From Tillus elongatus (taxonomy: Eukaryota; Arthropoda; Insecta; Coleoptera; Cleridae): 64,000 nucleotides of DNA. Every line of letters starts with the position of its first letter. The first letter of the stretch is position 1. Location of the stretch: assembly GCA_964006375.1 (NCBI GenBank), contig OZ023267.1, forward strand, positions 34,607,766 through 34,671,765. The letters run 5' to 3'. A program made the position numbers and the translations under genes. Positions 37,775-54,239 of the stretch are shown here, piece after piece. A model generated the notes under the pieces. It searched no databases. It saw only the letters and a program-made list of their open reading frames with translations, and had not been told where the DNA came from.

Positions 37775-39985
37775 ATACACCACGAGGGCTAACAGCCTAA
37801 ATACTATCGTACCGTGGGTGTCGACAGGGAGGAAAGAGGCAAGTTGTTAATTCTGGACTTTAAGGTTTGGAGGTTCGGAGGAGAAGGAAAAACATGTGCC
37901 GGCAAGGAATTCCACAATTTGGAAGTCCTCGGGACAAACGAGCGGGCATAACAAGATGTTCTATGGCTGGTGACCTGGACAGTAAAAGAGTGCATTCGCT
38001 CTGTTTCCCTGGTAGATCTGTTGGGGGCAGCAGGTGGAGGAACTATGGAAGAAAGCTCCTCTGAGCAGTGCCCGTGCAGATATCTATAAAAGAGAGAGAG
38101 AGGTCACCAACGGCACGTCGGTGGGCAAGGAATGGCAGCCTTTTGGTGAGGGTAGGGTCACCGATAAGACGTATAGCTCTCTTTGGAATGGGGTCCAGGA
38201 TAGCGAGTGTAGAATTGGCAGCATCACCACAGATATGGGAGCAGTATTCGAGGATTGGTCTTATTTGTGAAGTATATAAGGTATAAAGATTAGCTGGTGA
38301 AAAGTAATTGCAAGACCGGAAGAGGAAACCTAATTTCTTAGCAGCTGCTTCTGCAATTGATGTGACCTGTTGATGCCAATTGAGATTTCGATCCACAGAA
38401 ATGCCAACAAGTGAAAAGGACTTAATACTTTGAATAACTTGGTTGTTTATTGTGCTGGCTCTAGGGCTGGTGTATCTCTTATGGGAAAGAAAGCAAGACT
38501 GTGATTTGGTGGGGTTGAATTGTACCAGATTTAATATTTTTTGGAGATCCACGGAGACAGAACCCTCCATGAGTCTGCGATCCTCATCTAATTCGGCTAA
38601 AGAGACAGGCTTAGAATATTGTATTGTATCCACGACAACAGAAATGCTCCGGTTGTAGAGGAAATTTTCTGTCCACGTACAGAGTTTTGGTGGTAGGCCA
38701 TAGGCCGGTAATTTATTAAGCAGCGCTGCGTGCCAGACCTGGTCGAATGCTTGGGATATGTCTAGAGCGACAATCTGGGATTCACCGTGTAGTTCCATAG
38801 ACTTGTTCCAAGAATGGGTGACAAAGGAAAGGAGTTCGGCAGTTGATCTGCGCTGACGGAATCCATACTGCCTGTCGTGGATTAGACTGTGTTTTTCAAG
38901 AAATTTTAGTAATTCGGTGTTTATATACTTTTACATCACTTTAGAAACGACTGAAAGGAAATAAATAGGTCTGCAGTTGCTAGGAGGCGCTTTGGATCCT
39001 TTCTTGGGGACGGGTTGTACTCGAGCAGTTTTCCAGTTACTAGGGAACATGCCTCTATTGTAAGATGTCTGAAACAGACGAGTCAGGACAGGAACAAGTT
39101 CTGGTGCGCATTTTTTGAGAACGATTGCTGGGATCTCGTCAACGTCAGATGCTTTTCTGGTATTAAGAGGAGAGAGCATATTTCGTACCTTTTTAGTTTT
39201 GAAAGTGATATCCGTTATTTTATGCGCGACACTCGAGACTGTTGTTGGTTTAACATTTGGAGGTTGGTTGAGAGTATAATTGCCGGCGAACAACGAGGCA
39301 AAAAGTTCAGCCTGGCCCAGGGCGGTAGAAACAATTTCATCCCCTGAAACAAGAGGTAGGAAGGTGCTCTTGCAGAAATTATTCCCAATAGATTTAGCAA
39401 GAGTCCAAAAGGGTTTGCTGCCGCTAGAGCTTAATAGGACTTTGTTTTTGATGTGGTTATTAAACGAGTTTTTTGTCTCAGAAAGAATGCGGACATAGCG
39501 GTTTCTTGCGTCAGTAAATGCTTGGCAGTTTTCTTGACCGGCAATGTGTAGAAGCGTTTTGTGAGCTTTGACCTTTTCAAGCCTGGGCTTGTCACAGGAT
39601 TTAGAGAGCTAGGGCTTTTGAATGGCTGAAAAGGTTTTTTTGTGTACGTGGAATAAATAATTCCATGCCAGCTTGGATAATTTCGGTGACGTTTTGTGAT
39701 ATATCAGAGGGGTCAGGATGAGAGAAGCAGACAGACGCCCATGTAAATGAGGAAAAGTAATCTCGCATTTCGTCCCAGTTCGCGGAGTTGTAGTGCCAAA
39801 CGATACGTGGGTGTGATGACTCTGTGACCTCGGGCTACATTTCAGAGGAAGCAGTGACCATGCCGTGGTCTGAGTGACCCAGGGGGGCGGTGACTGATAT
39901 CTTATAGCCGTCAGGATTTGTAGTAAGAAGGAGATTCAAGGGATTTGAGCTGTGTGTTGGGATACGAGGAAACTAATTTTATTTT
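37775..39985 (-). mobile_element. Non-LTR retrotransposon copy 2 (5'-truncated, catalytic segment deleted)
   Basis: This is the same family as 13545-16466, in reverse. From the 5' side it starts inside the APE domain (NPDGYKISV...GHSDHG, near 39930). It then encodes the linker, IPAIVLKKCAPELVPVLTRL and KKGSKAPPSNCRPI. The later frame at 38798-38043 reads IVALDISQAFDQVWHAALL, SISVVVD, TIQYSKPVSL and then the C-terminal tail. Compared with copy 1, the stretch holding AGVPQGS and YADD is missing between SISVVVD and IQYSKP, without loss of frame. The 3' terminus 'ggctgttagccctcgtggtgt' is shared with copy 1. Several other stops are present. Confidence 0.88.
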
Positions 39986-40112
39986 CGTTAAAAAGTGGTT
40001 TAAAGATTAATATACAGATTTTTTTATAGGGTCTTGAATTTATTTACGAACATTCTGAAAACTGTGTATTCTCGTTAACACCGGCAGTGAAAACTTATAT
40101 TATTTTACTTAC

Positions 40113-40256
40113 TTGATACATAAATTATCACTCCGCATTCCGCAATACCAAATAAAGCTCCTCTTTCTTTGCGTTTCCAATCTTTCACCATGTCTTGTAC
40201 CCAGTTGGTTCCAAACCACTCCAAGACAATTATTTCTACTCTTTGGGAAGCTGCCC
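40113..40256 (-). CDS. Trpgamma: TRPC/TRP-gamma-like channel, S2-S3 loop exon (exon 5)
   Basis: The exon encodes AASQRVEIIVLEWFGTNWVQ, DMVKDWKRKERGALFGIAEC and GVIIYVS. It covers the end of S2, the loop with the conserved W(K)RKERG block, and the start of S3. The acceptor is GTTAG|GG and the donor ATCAA|GTAAGT. The phase is 2 in and 1 out, consistent with both neighbours. The 60-bp intron to exon 4 is A+T-rich. Confidence 0.92.
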
Positions 40257-40316
40257 CTAACAACACTAAGATACATTTATTTAGCTATAAATTAAACTAT
40301 CTTACTCGACTCTTAC

Positions 40317-40551
40317 TTAGAAAAAATGCATACGATGTTGCATGACAGATAAATTTTACGAATGGTTTTTTCATAAACTTGCCCATTCGTGATTCAGGAG
40401 CCATCATGTATATTGTAGAGTAGACTGGAAACATCATTCCAAATTTTGCTACCTGTATCATCTGACCAATCAGCTTCTTTCTTCTGAAACCTGGCAATCC
40501 TTCGTACCATATCGCAGCCAATAGTTGTTGAACATTTGGATGAGCAACAAA
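40317..40551 (-). CDS. Trpgamma: TRPC/TRP-gamma-like channel, pre-S1/S1 exon (exon 4)
   Basis: The exon reads FVAHPNVQQLLAAIWYEGLP, GFRRKKLIGQMIQVAKFGMM, FPVYSTIYMMAPESRMGKFM, KKPFVKFICHATSYAFFL. AHPN.QQLLA..WY.GLPG.RR is the strictly conserved TRPC pre-S1 block. KFGMMFPVYSTIYMMAP is S1 and KFICHATSYAFFL begins S2. The acceptor is ATTAG|TTT in phase 0 after exon 3 and the donor TTCTAA|GTAAGA. A (TA)n array lies 17 bp upstream of the acceptor in the intron. Confidence 0.95.
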
Positions 40552-40567
40552 CTAATATATAAGTTAG

Positions 40568-40572
<5 letters not shown>

Positions 40573-40658
<86 letters not shown>

Positions 40659-40807
40659 TGTGACACACTTGAGATGAAGACACGCCTGGATTTTATTGGT
40701 TTTTAGAGATAGCGTTTTCATTTTTGTACAGATGTAAAACATCATTAGGCGGTTTGATAAACCTACCCACTTCAAATGTCAGAAGTCAATCCAGGCTACT
40801 ATGATTT
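40573..40807. repeat. (TA)n array and short unassigned segment
   Basis: (TA)n spans 40573-40655. It is followed by 'cagtgtgacacacttgagatg' and 130 bp of unassigned sequence up to the left end of element E3. Confidence 0.6.
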
Positions 40808-46236
<5,429 letters not shown>

Positions 46237-46254
46237 ACACACACACACACACAC

Positions 46255-46324
<70 letters not shown>

Positions 46325-46447
46325 ATATAAATATATGTGCATATGAAATATACATTTTAAATCAATAATACATAGTATATTCCTAAAATAAGTGTCAATG
46401 ATTCTGTTTTTGTTTGGTTTTTACCGTCGGAATATTCCAAAAATATT
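46237..46447. repeat. (CA)n-(TA)n compound microsatellite and flank
   Basis: (CA)n at about 46234-46254 is followed by (TA)n at 46256-46318, which bounds E4 on the right. The next 120 bp are unassigned. Confidence 0.8.
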
Positions 46448-47216
46448 TACAGCGGGTGACCACTATTAGAAACACTCTGGCATTATCAGGCTTACTTCTA
46501 GTTCTCTAAGAAAAACAGTGTAGTATTTATCATAGGACTTTTTATATAAATAACAACAAAGTAAAGACATTTCTGTAACTTATTGAAAATTGCAAAAATT
46601 ATTAAAAAAAGTATGAACATTCTCAATAATTTGTCACATCGCCTCTTGCAGCAATGAATGCCTTGATCTGACGTGGTATGCTTTCTATTCACCTAGGAGC
46701 ATTCTCTTTAATTTTTTTAATATGGTGCGACACACTGATGAGTCTCTCAATGAGCTGCTGCCTATTTGTCACAATCTCTTTGGAGACTTTCCGTTTTGTC
46801 AGCTCCCAAAGATTTTCCACTGGGTTGAGATCTGGAGAGTTGCCAGGCCACGGCACAACGTTGATTTTTTAGCGTCCAGGCAGGCTGTTACCCTTTTAGC
46901 CTTATGGCAAGGGGGGGAATCGTGCATAAACCAGAAGTTTTGCTTAAGCCCTTACTTTGAAATAACATTATGGTTTTGATAACGCTGATATATTGATTTT
47001 GGCGTATGGTTCCATTTACAATGTGAAGGCGACCAGTGATTTTTCCAGATATAATGGACCGAACCATAACTTTAAATGGATGTTTCACATTTTCGTCTAT
47101 GCTGTCCTCATGAAACTTCTTACCAGGTCGTTTCCGAACAAAAATTGACTTGTCTGCTAGTATTTTAAAAATCTACCGTCTGAGAAGCAAACCTGAAAAA
47201 TTAACAAAGCGATGAG

Positions 47217-47397
47217 TTTTCATTAGTAATTCAATAAGTGAAGATTGGAACTTGTGATAACAATACAGTTTTTAAACCTGACGATTAATTTATTCGTCCC
47301 TCTGATGACGCTGACTTTGTTAGTGTAACAATCGTCAGGTAGAAAAACTGTATTGTGATGAATTGGGTTTTCCAAATTGTGCCTTTCATTAGTAATA
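47217..47397 (+). mobile_element. PLE-derived insertion with hammerhead motif
   Basis: The insertion is flanked by a 13-bp duplication, tttcattagtaat (47217-47229 and about 47384-47396). The first 60 bp are the reverse complement of PLE 3' sequence (compare 'agtgaagattggaac' here with 'gttccaatcttcact' near 53664). The rest is in forward orientation, with a hammerhead core and then 'attgtgatgaattgggtt'. The inverted-then-forward arrangement resembles twin-priming products. Confidence 0.7.
47299..47340 (+). ncRNA. Hammerhead ribozyme motif, mutated core
   Basis: CTGATGA at 47302-47308, a stem II (gctgac ttt gttagt) and the GTC cleavage triplet at 47334-47336 are in place, with a stem I of cct / agg. 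The GAAA element is GTAA (47325-47328), a core substitution expected to abolish or reduce activity. Confidence 0.6.
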
Positions 47398-48703
47398 TTG
47401 AATATTAACAAGTATTCTGTTTTCCAGTCATCTGATGTCAAATGACGGTGATTCATATCTTATTCCAGTCGCTTGTTCTTCATAGCTTTTGTAAATCTGG
47501 GCATTATCGCCGGACTTAAGCATTTGAACCCTTGCTCCACCAAGCGTCTTCGAACTGTTCAATCGGTTACGTTGATTCGAGCTTCCTAAACTAGCTTGGT
47601 CAGCACGTTTCTGCTTTTTTTTTGGTTCCGCAGACTAATGTTTCCAATTTTTTGTTGCCTCGTCTTATTGTAAGGCGTTTCCGGCCACTCTTGCGACCTC
47701 GATTTGCTTCCACAGTCTCATTTTTTCGGATTTTCCCCGAATTAGATAAATAGTGGCTACGAAAACATGGGTTAGGGCAGCTATTGTTCTTTGAGAATAC
47801 TGTCTATTCTCCAGGAGGGCCAAAATTTCTGCAAATTTTGATGGCAGAATGTCTTCTTTTCCCATCTGGAAAAAACTGCCCGTGCTTGGACCAAAATATA
47901 TTTTCCCAAAAAAATGCAATTTTATAAATAACAAACACTTACTTTTGCATAAGATCACTACAAATAACCCTATTTTGAACTAAAATGTCTTTCAAAATCA
48001 CAAAAAGCCTCTAAATCACTCAAACTAATATCAACTAAATTCACTGAAGCGTATTCACTACGCAGCTACTAATACAGCATGCCTAACGTTTTTTTTTTTT
48101 GCAGAATCAACTATTTTTCCCTCCTGAAATAAATACAAATCTGTTATGCAGCAATCTGAAACGGCAGTTGCCTATATCCACTTCATAATTGATCATAACT
48201 TCAGATATTTACCAAAACTCCAAGCGTTTCTAATAATTTGGCCACCCACTGTATAATCTAGTGTTGGTGACTTACGGACGGCCCCGTAAACAGTGATATC
48301 ATTACCAGATCTAACAGTTATTTAATACTACTTTCAGACTTGATCAAAGTAGCACACAAAGCACTAATTGCATATACACAAACTCCTTGGCCCCTTCCAC
48401 AAGGATCTATTCCAAAAGGTGTTAAACCTTTCACGTTGATCAAAAATCAGTTAATATTCTGTGATAGCCAATTCTCTGCCACAGTTAAAATATGAAATTT
48501 ATTGTCTTTCAGAAAAGACACTTCAGAAACTTTAGGTATAATTGATCTAACCTAACATAATGTGGCCAACCTGTATATTGTCGTCCATTATATCAAGACA
48601 AAATGAAAATAAAAATCTATGGTAGCAAACTGACACCATTCTTCTAGAAAATGCTGCTATTCACTATGCTGATCATCAAATTCTTATCCTAGAACAAACT
48701 TAC

Positions 48704-48874
48704 CTCTTTTTGTTTGTATTTGATGGCTAACTTTAGTCTTTCTAATGTTTGTCTTTCACCTGGTTCCCATACATCACTAGAGTTATCGTAATTTAACATC
48801 ACTTCTAATTCAAACGAAGTTCTCACATGATCTAATAAAGAACTCGCAAAAGTTTCTACCTGGTTTTTCATTTC
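48704..48874 (-). CDS. Trpgamma: TRPC/TRP-gamma-like channel, linker exon (exon 3)
   Basis: The exon encodes EMKNQVETFASSLLDHVRTS, FELEVMLNYDNSSDVWEPGE, RQTLERLKLAIKYKQKE. This is the region between the ankyrin repeats and S1 of TRPC channels, with the hallmark WEPGERQTLERLKLAIKYKQK. The acceptor is TTTTAG|GAA and the donor AAAGAG|GTAAGT, both phase 0. The exon is exactly 57 codons. Confidence 0.94.
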
Positions 48875-49241
48875 CTAAAACATTTTATCTTTTATTTCGA
48901 TCAAGTAACAGGAAAGATATGTAGTTATATGAGGATTTTGTAGTATGCTGTTTAATTTTTTCTCACATTTCAGCCTAAACGACGTTTTGGAATTGTCCCC
49001 TTTATCTAACTACTTTAATATGTTAGCAAATAAACGTGAAGTTGTAACGCTCACGTTATAATTAATCAATATGCTTAGATCTTAGCAAAACATCCTATTT
49101 AAGTCTGAAAAATAACAAAAACAATTGCTGAAAACTACAAGCATCATTTATTAACTTTAGACAGGGTGTTTTGGTCTTACTCACATTCTTCATGAGCCGT
49201 TAAAACAAAGTATTGCTACTACCAGTAGTGGCAGTAGTATA

Positions 49242-52078
49242 CATTGTGTCCCAAACTGGATGGGAATGTGTTGCTATCTCCGTTATTATTAGAGATAGGG
49301 AGACGGCTAAATTAGCAATGTTTTGTAGAATTCCATGCTCATTCCAAATATGACTTGTATTTTGCACTGCCTCTTTTCGTTTGCGAGTTATTTTTAAAAA
49401 AAAATCGATTTTTTTTTCTTCAATATCTAAGTAGGCGTTGATCTGACATGTCTAAGACTTGCACATTATCAAGACACTTTTTACATAGTAATTTTTTTGT
49501 GCTATCCTCAACTTTGGATTGTCATTTGGTTTTGAGCTACAGGTATCAACGTTTTTTTTTATGGCATCCATATCGGATTTTTTTGCTCATGTGATAGCCT
49601 GTCAAAAGAGCTTTCCAATGATGTACAACATGCTTAAGAAATATTGTAATTGCACTGACAATTTTTAGAAAAACCATTTTAAGAATAGTAGACTATGAAA
49701 TGCAATACCAGAAAACAAATGACCAAAAAAAAAATGTTCAAAAAGCAGTAGGCTATGGAGTCTAACAATAGACTTATACTTTTAACATAATTTTCCGTAA
49801 TGATTCACGATAAAAAAAATATTCTGGTTTAATTTACAATACTTAATTAGGTAATAATCCTAGGTAATATTATGTAAAACAGTTTAATAACGAAACCCGG
49901 CAATAACAAATAGAAACTTAAACTCCACAAAACAACACAATTAGAAACGGAACTCAACAAATAATAAAATGGAAACTTAAAAATACACTAAATGGAAATT
50001 TGTTCAATATGGCCACCGTTTTGAAACATTCCTGCAAACTCTGGTGAGGGTTTTTTCGTTAATATTATTTATAGCATCCGTGATTCTGTTTCGTAATTCA
50101 TTGATATTTTGTGGTGGATCGAATTTATACACATCATCCTTCAGAGTACCCCAAAAAGAAAAATCCATGGGTGTTATATCAGGACTTCGAGCACACCAAT
50201 AAACCTGCCCATTGTTACAGATGATACACGATTATAAAAATTTTGGTACAGAGATTCTTTGACCATCCTAGCATTGTGTACTGGACAGCCGTCTTTTTGA
50301 TACCAAGTGTCGTCTAAATTATCATGAACTCCACTAATTGTTTTTTTTTTGTTCCCTCAGGGCTCGTCCGCGGCCTTGCCGCCCCGATAGCACCGCAACT
50401 ACTAATTGTTGGTAAGATATCATTTCTCAATAGATTAAGATACCTTTCCCTAGTTAAATTATTTTCAAAAAAGAACGGACCAAAAATAAAGTTACCTGAA
50501 ATTTTTTTAAATTAACTGTCTAATCTACAAATAAAAATAACAGTTTTTCACCTAATAATCCGCACCAAACATTAATACCAAATATGTCTTTCTTCCTTTA
50601 GATGGGGATTTTCATTTGCCCAATAACGCCTATTATGGCGATTATACACATCATAATTTGTAAATCCAGATTCATCAGTCATTATTATTTTCAAATGAAA
50701 ATTTTCATCTTGCTGACATTGTCCTTGAGACCATCTGCAGAATTGAAATCGCTTAGGGTAATCGTCAACATTTAAGCCTTGTACGTTTGTAGGGTTGTAT
50801 GGATGGTAATGACTTTGTTTTAATACACGCTGTACCGTACTTTTTGGAACGTCAATTTGTTCGCCATAAAACCGAACAGATTGCGGAAGGTTGTCGTTTG
50901 AAACCTGTAAGACGGCATTATTTCTTTCTTCATTTCTAGTCATTGGTAGTTTCTTTGCGTGAAAGCTACCGTCGTTCAATATATTTGGCACTATCCTGCC
51001 AAATATTTTGGTGTTTGGATGTCGTCTTTCTGGGCAGTTGTTTTGAGATGAATTTACAGCTGCCTCAGTATTTCGGTTAGAACGAATATAACATTCCAAC
51101 ATGTCAAAATATTCTTCATTACTGAACATATTGTTGAATAATACTTGAAATAAACAGGAAACAAACTATTTAGTACAAAATTTTAAGCAACGTGTTAAAA
51201 CACCTCAAACTGTTCAGATAATTAAGAATGACAGTATTCTCAATTATCGCGAAAGTGTTATATCCATAGCAACTTTTCTTCTGTTGTTTTTCAGTTGACT
51301 TACGTTTAAAAATCAAACAATTTTCAAAGGTGTCTTCGTAAATCATTAATCTGCTTTTTATTGAGTTCTGTTAGTAAATTTAGTTATTTACTAGGTTTAC
51401 CTATTTCATTAAATTATAACAATTTTTTTAGGATAATGTTGTAATGTAAAATATAATTTGTAATAATGGGCCGATTTATTAGTGTGCTCAAAGTTCCTTT
51501 TTTTTCGTGAATCATTACGGAAAATTATGTTAAACGTAGAAGTTTCTTGTTAGACTCCATGTCCTACTGCTTTTGAACAATTTTTTTTTGGTCATTTGTT
51601 TTCTGGTATTGAATTTCCTAGCCTACTATCCTCAAAACGGTTTTTCTCAAATTGTCAGTGCAATTCAGTTTTCAAGCATGTTGTACATCGTTGGAAAGCT
51701 CTTTTCACAGGCTATCACATGAGTAAAAAAATCCAATACGGCTGCCATAATAAAACCAAACGTTGATGTCTGTAGCTCAAAAACAAATGACAATCCAAAG
51801 TTGAGAATAGTACAAAAAGATTACTCTGTAAAAAGTGTTCTGATAATGTGCTAGTCTTAGACATGTCAGATCCACGCCTACTAAGATATTGAAGAAAAAA
51901 TAAATCGACAAATTTTGGCTTTTTCAAAATAACTCGAAAACGAAAAGAGGCAGGGCAAAATACAAGTCATATTTGGAACGAGCATGAAATTCTACAAAAC
52001 ATTGCTAATTTAACCGTCTCCCTATATCTAATAATAACGGAGATAGCAATACATTCCCATCCGGTTTGGGACACACTG
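49242..52078 (-). mobile_element. Long-TIR mariner-like element E5 (DD41D type)
   Basis: The ends CATTGTGTCCCAAACTGGATG and the mirror ending at 52078 are each next to TA. The inverted arms are about 590 bp (49242-49830 and 51490-52078) and highly similar. The minus-strand transposase N-terminal half is open at 51129-50572. It reads FSNEEYFDMLECYIRSNRNT, then CPERRHPNTKIFGRIVPNIL, DVPKSTVQRVLKQSHYHPYN and the first acid in IMTDESGF, NRRYWANENPHLKEER. The C-terminal half (50570-50000) is shifted and interrupted, with traces of RERYLNLLRNDILPTI. A small poly(A)-tailed insertion breaks it at 50341. Confidence 0.85.
50341..50408 (-). mobile_element. Tiny poly(A)-tailed retro-insertion with target duplication
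   Basis: On the minus strand, a G+C-rich 46-bp segment ending 'gagccctgagggaac' is followed by ten A residues. It is flanked by aactccactaattg (50327-50340) and aactactaattg (50397-50408), a near-perfect duplication. It looks like the extreme 3' end of a LINE or SINE, 5'-truncated to under 60 bp, inserted into E5. Confidence 0.7.
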
Positions 52079-52298
52079 TACTCCTACTTGTATATACTAG
52101 TATACGTCTAGTCCTCACGAAGAATGGTCGAAAGACCTAAACGCTCTAATCAAGCTTAATAAACAATCAGCTGGAAAGTTTGATCAAAAATTTCTTATTA
52201 TTTTTTTACTAAATGTTTTATGCTAGTGGTGTTTAAATAGCTTAAGACATGTATAAAGCAATGCGGTATCAAAACCATTCGATACTTGCTCTACTCAC

Positions 52299-52500
52299 AC
52301 TATACTCAGCTCTGAACTCAGTTTCCATTTTACTTAGCCTTCTCAGATCCCAGGATAACTCAAAGGCCGTCAATAATGGATCTTTTGATGACAAAGCGAT
52401 AAGCGAAGGTGAAGATAGGGCCTTGTATGCATTTATACGGGACTGAGAATGCCTTAGTGAATCTGCCTGGCTTGATCTAACACACTCGTCACATCCACAT
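52299..52500 (-). CDS. Trpgamma: TRPC/TRP-gamma-like channel, post-ankyrin exon (exon 2)
   Basis: The exon encodes [67 protein letters not shown]. The CGC.EC cysteine cluster just after the ankyrin repeats and the RINAY.AL.SPSLI.L...DP...AF.LSW.L..L...E.EF...Y pattern are TRPC hallmarks. The acceptor is TTTCAG|A, completing Arg, and the donor TATAGT|GTGAGT in phase 0. Confidence 0.95.
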
Positions 52501-52966
52501 CTGAAAATGTAATCGTTTAAAAAAATTCCACGCATATTGTACTACATTATTAAACACAAAACGCTGTGAATTGGATGAAGCGGGCATGGAAAACTGCAAG
52601 TGTAGGAATGTCCCATTTTGGTTGCAATTGCTGGGTATCTCGGTTGTTAGTAAATATAGAACCTTGTGGTTTTCGCAAACCTGGTTACTTTTTTGTGAAA
52701 CGAAAGATGCCGCAAACAAACGTTTCATAGTTCTCTTAATTTTCGAGCTACATGGCGATATTCAAAATATTGCATTTTCTGGTACCCCTTGTATTTCAGT
52801 TGTCTGACAACTTATGAAAAAGGTAAAGGGAATCCTTTTAGAACTTTTTACGTAGAATCTAGTGGTGTAGTTCTTTTTTTTTCTAAATATTACCGTTTTT
52901 TTAAATATTTTAGTTTTTTTTTTAAATAGGACACCTGTAAATTTTTCAAGTAACTAATTTGGATTA

Positions 52967-53046
52967 CCTAGCAAATTTTTTAATGTACTTTTGTAGACTA
53001 GCTGCTAACATTTTCTACAAAAAATACATTAAAAAATTTGCTAGGT
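52967..53046. repeat. Long hairpin at left edge of PLE copy C
   Basis: 'acctagcaaattttttaatg' (52968 on) continues to 'tgtaga' and is mirrored by 'tctacaaaaaatacattaaa' to 'ttgctaggt' (ending at 53046). The arms are about 32 bp with one or two mismatches and the loop is about 16 bp. The right arm is part of the endonuclease coding region. Confidence 0.85.
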
Positions 53047-53560
53047 TGCCCAAAGTATAAAGATAAAACCACAGTAGTGTCGGGAATCTATGAATTAGGT
53101 TGTAAGGATTGTGAACTTAAATATGTTGGGCAAACTAAAAGAACAATTGAAACTAGGTTTAAAGAACATTTAGGGCAACTGAGATATGGCACTATTGACA
53201 AATCATGTATTGCTCAAAATCTCAAGTTAATAAAAAACGTCAGGTAGTCGCGTTAGCTTGATGCTTAAGAAAGTATATATGTCGTTCGAAATTTGAACAA
53301 AAATGTTTCGATGTAGGTCCGGTTCTATGTAGTTCATTGTTCGAACAGTCATCTTAATAACCAGCGTGTCCTTCTTAGGAGGAATATTTAATAACGACGC
53401 ACTGTATAACAGTGGTAGGTGTGCAGTTTTAATTACAGGGATTTTAATAACAGTGGGAGGGTCTGTCTGTATACCTTCGTAGAAGACGCTGTTCGCAACG
53501 GCTTGGCAACTAACATGTAAATAGTTGTTCTAGTCTTTATTCACTCAAATTATTCATCAT

Positions 53561-53600
53561 TCAATGACGCTAACTTTGTTAGTGAAACGATCGTCGGCTC
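53561..53600 (+). ncRNA. Hammerhead-like motif, decayed 5' core
   Basis: Stem II (gctaac ttt gttagt), GAAA (53584-53587), the palindromic stem III acgatcgt and the GTC triplet (53593-53595) are intact. The CTGATGA box is replaced by TCAATGA (53561-53567), so cleavage is unlikely. The downstream 'attgtgatgaattgggtt' matches the copy at 47340 on. Confidence 0.55.
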
Positions 53601-53700
53601 TAAAAACTTTATTGTGATGAATTGGGTTCTCCAAATTGTACCTATCAGTGCTCACCACAGGTTCCAATCTTCACTCATTAACAAGATATAGTTTGTATAA

Positions 53701-54239
53701 ACATGCACAAATTAAAATTAAGCATACACAGACAGCAAACAACTATGCGAAGTTGTAAATTAATTTAGATATATACAGATAGATGGCATTACTCAATCCA
53801 CAGTATTTGTGTATTAAGAAATTCCGACAACGAATAGAATTAATACTGTAGCAGAGTGTCACTAATGCACTTTTTAAAGTCTTTTAATTGTTTTGCCCTT
53901 ACAAATTGTTTAAAAAAATTAATGCTTCAGTACGTACTTCCCGACTGTGTCCTGATGATTCTGGGATATGGTATGCTGATATCATGTCTACTTTGTGTTT
54001 TGTACTGGTGAAATTGACCGTTCCTGACCAAATATTCAAAATGCTGGTATGCATACACTACACACACAAAGATATAAACTGAAATAATTGTAAGTATTAT
54101 AGTTTCCTTAAATAGTGGTCTACAGCTGGTTTTATTATTAACTGAACAGAGGATCCCAACTGATATTTCCTATAGCATCAATATATCGGTAATACCTGGA
54201 CTGTTTCCCCACATATGGTGTACGTTGATTTGCTGTGAA
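53701..54239. other. Unassigned intron sequence
   Basis: No supported gene or repeat end was seen between PLE copy C and the LINE fragment. Confidence 0.5.

Larger units (their letters stand above)
46448..48252 (-). mobile_element. Tc1-like element (DD34E), split by a PLE fragment
   Basis: The inverted ends match a Tc1-type terminus: 'gcgggtgaccactattagaaac' at 46452 and the mirror of 'gtttctaataatttggccac' at 48226. On the minus strand the N-terminal frame begins at MGKEDILPSKFAEILALLEN (47871), with YSQRTIAAL as the first helix-turn-helix. After the interruption it continues with HPFKVMVRSIISGKITGRLH and IVNGTIRQNQYISV. The catalytic C-terminal part reads FMHDSPPCHKAKRVTACL (second D) and, after a shift, PWPGNSPDLNPVENLWEL (third acid E, 34 residues between). 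A PLE-derived insertion at 47229-47397 and several frameshifts inactivate it. Confidence 0.85.
52967..53700 (+). mobile_element. Penelope-like element copy C (GIY-YIG endonuclease and 3' end)
   Basis: The frame at 53038-53247 reads LGCPKYKDKTTVVSGIYELG, CKDCELKYVGQTKRTIETRF, KEHLGQLRYGTIDKSCIAQN. It is a PLE GIY-YIG endonuclease domain with the GIYEL..KYVGQT...RF.EH order and a CxxC pair (GCKDCE). It is truncated at its 3' end (stop after KNVR) and lacks the RT. A 32-bp-armed inverted repeat lies at its left boundary, and a hammerhead-like motif at 53561 marks the PLE 3' region. Confidence 0.8.
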
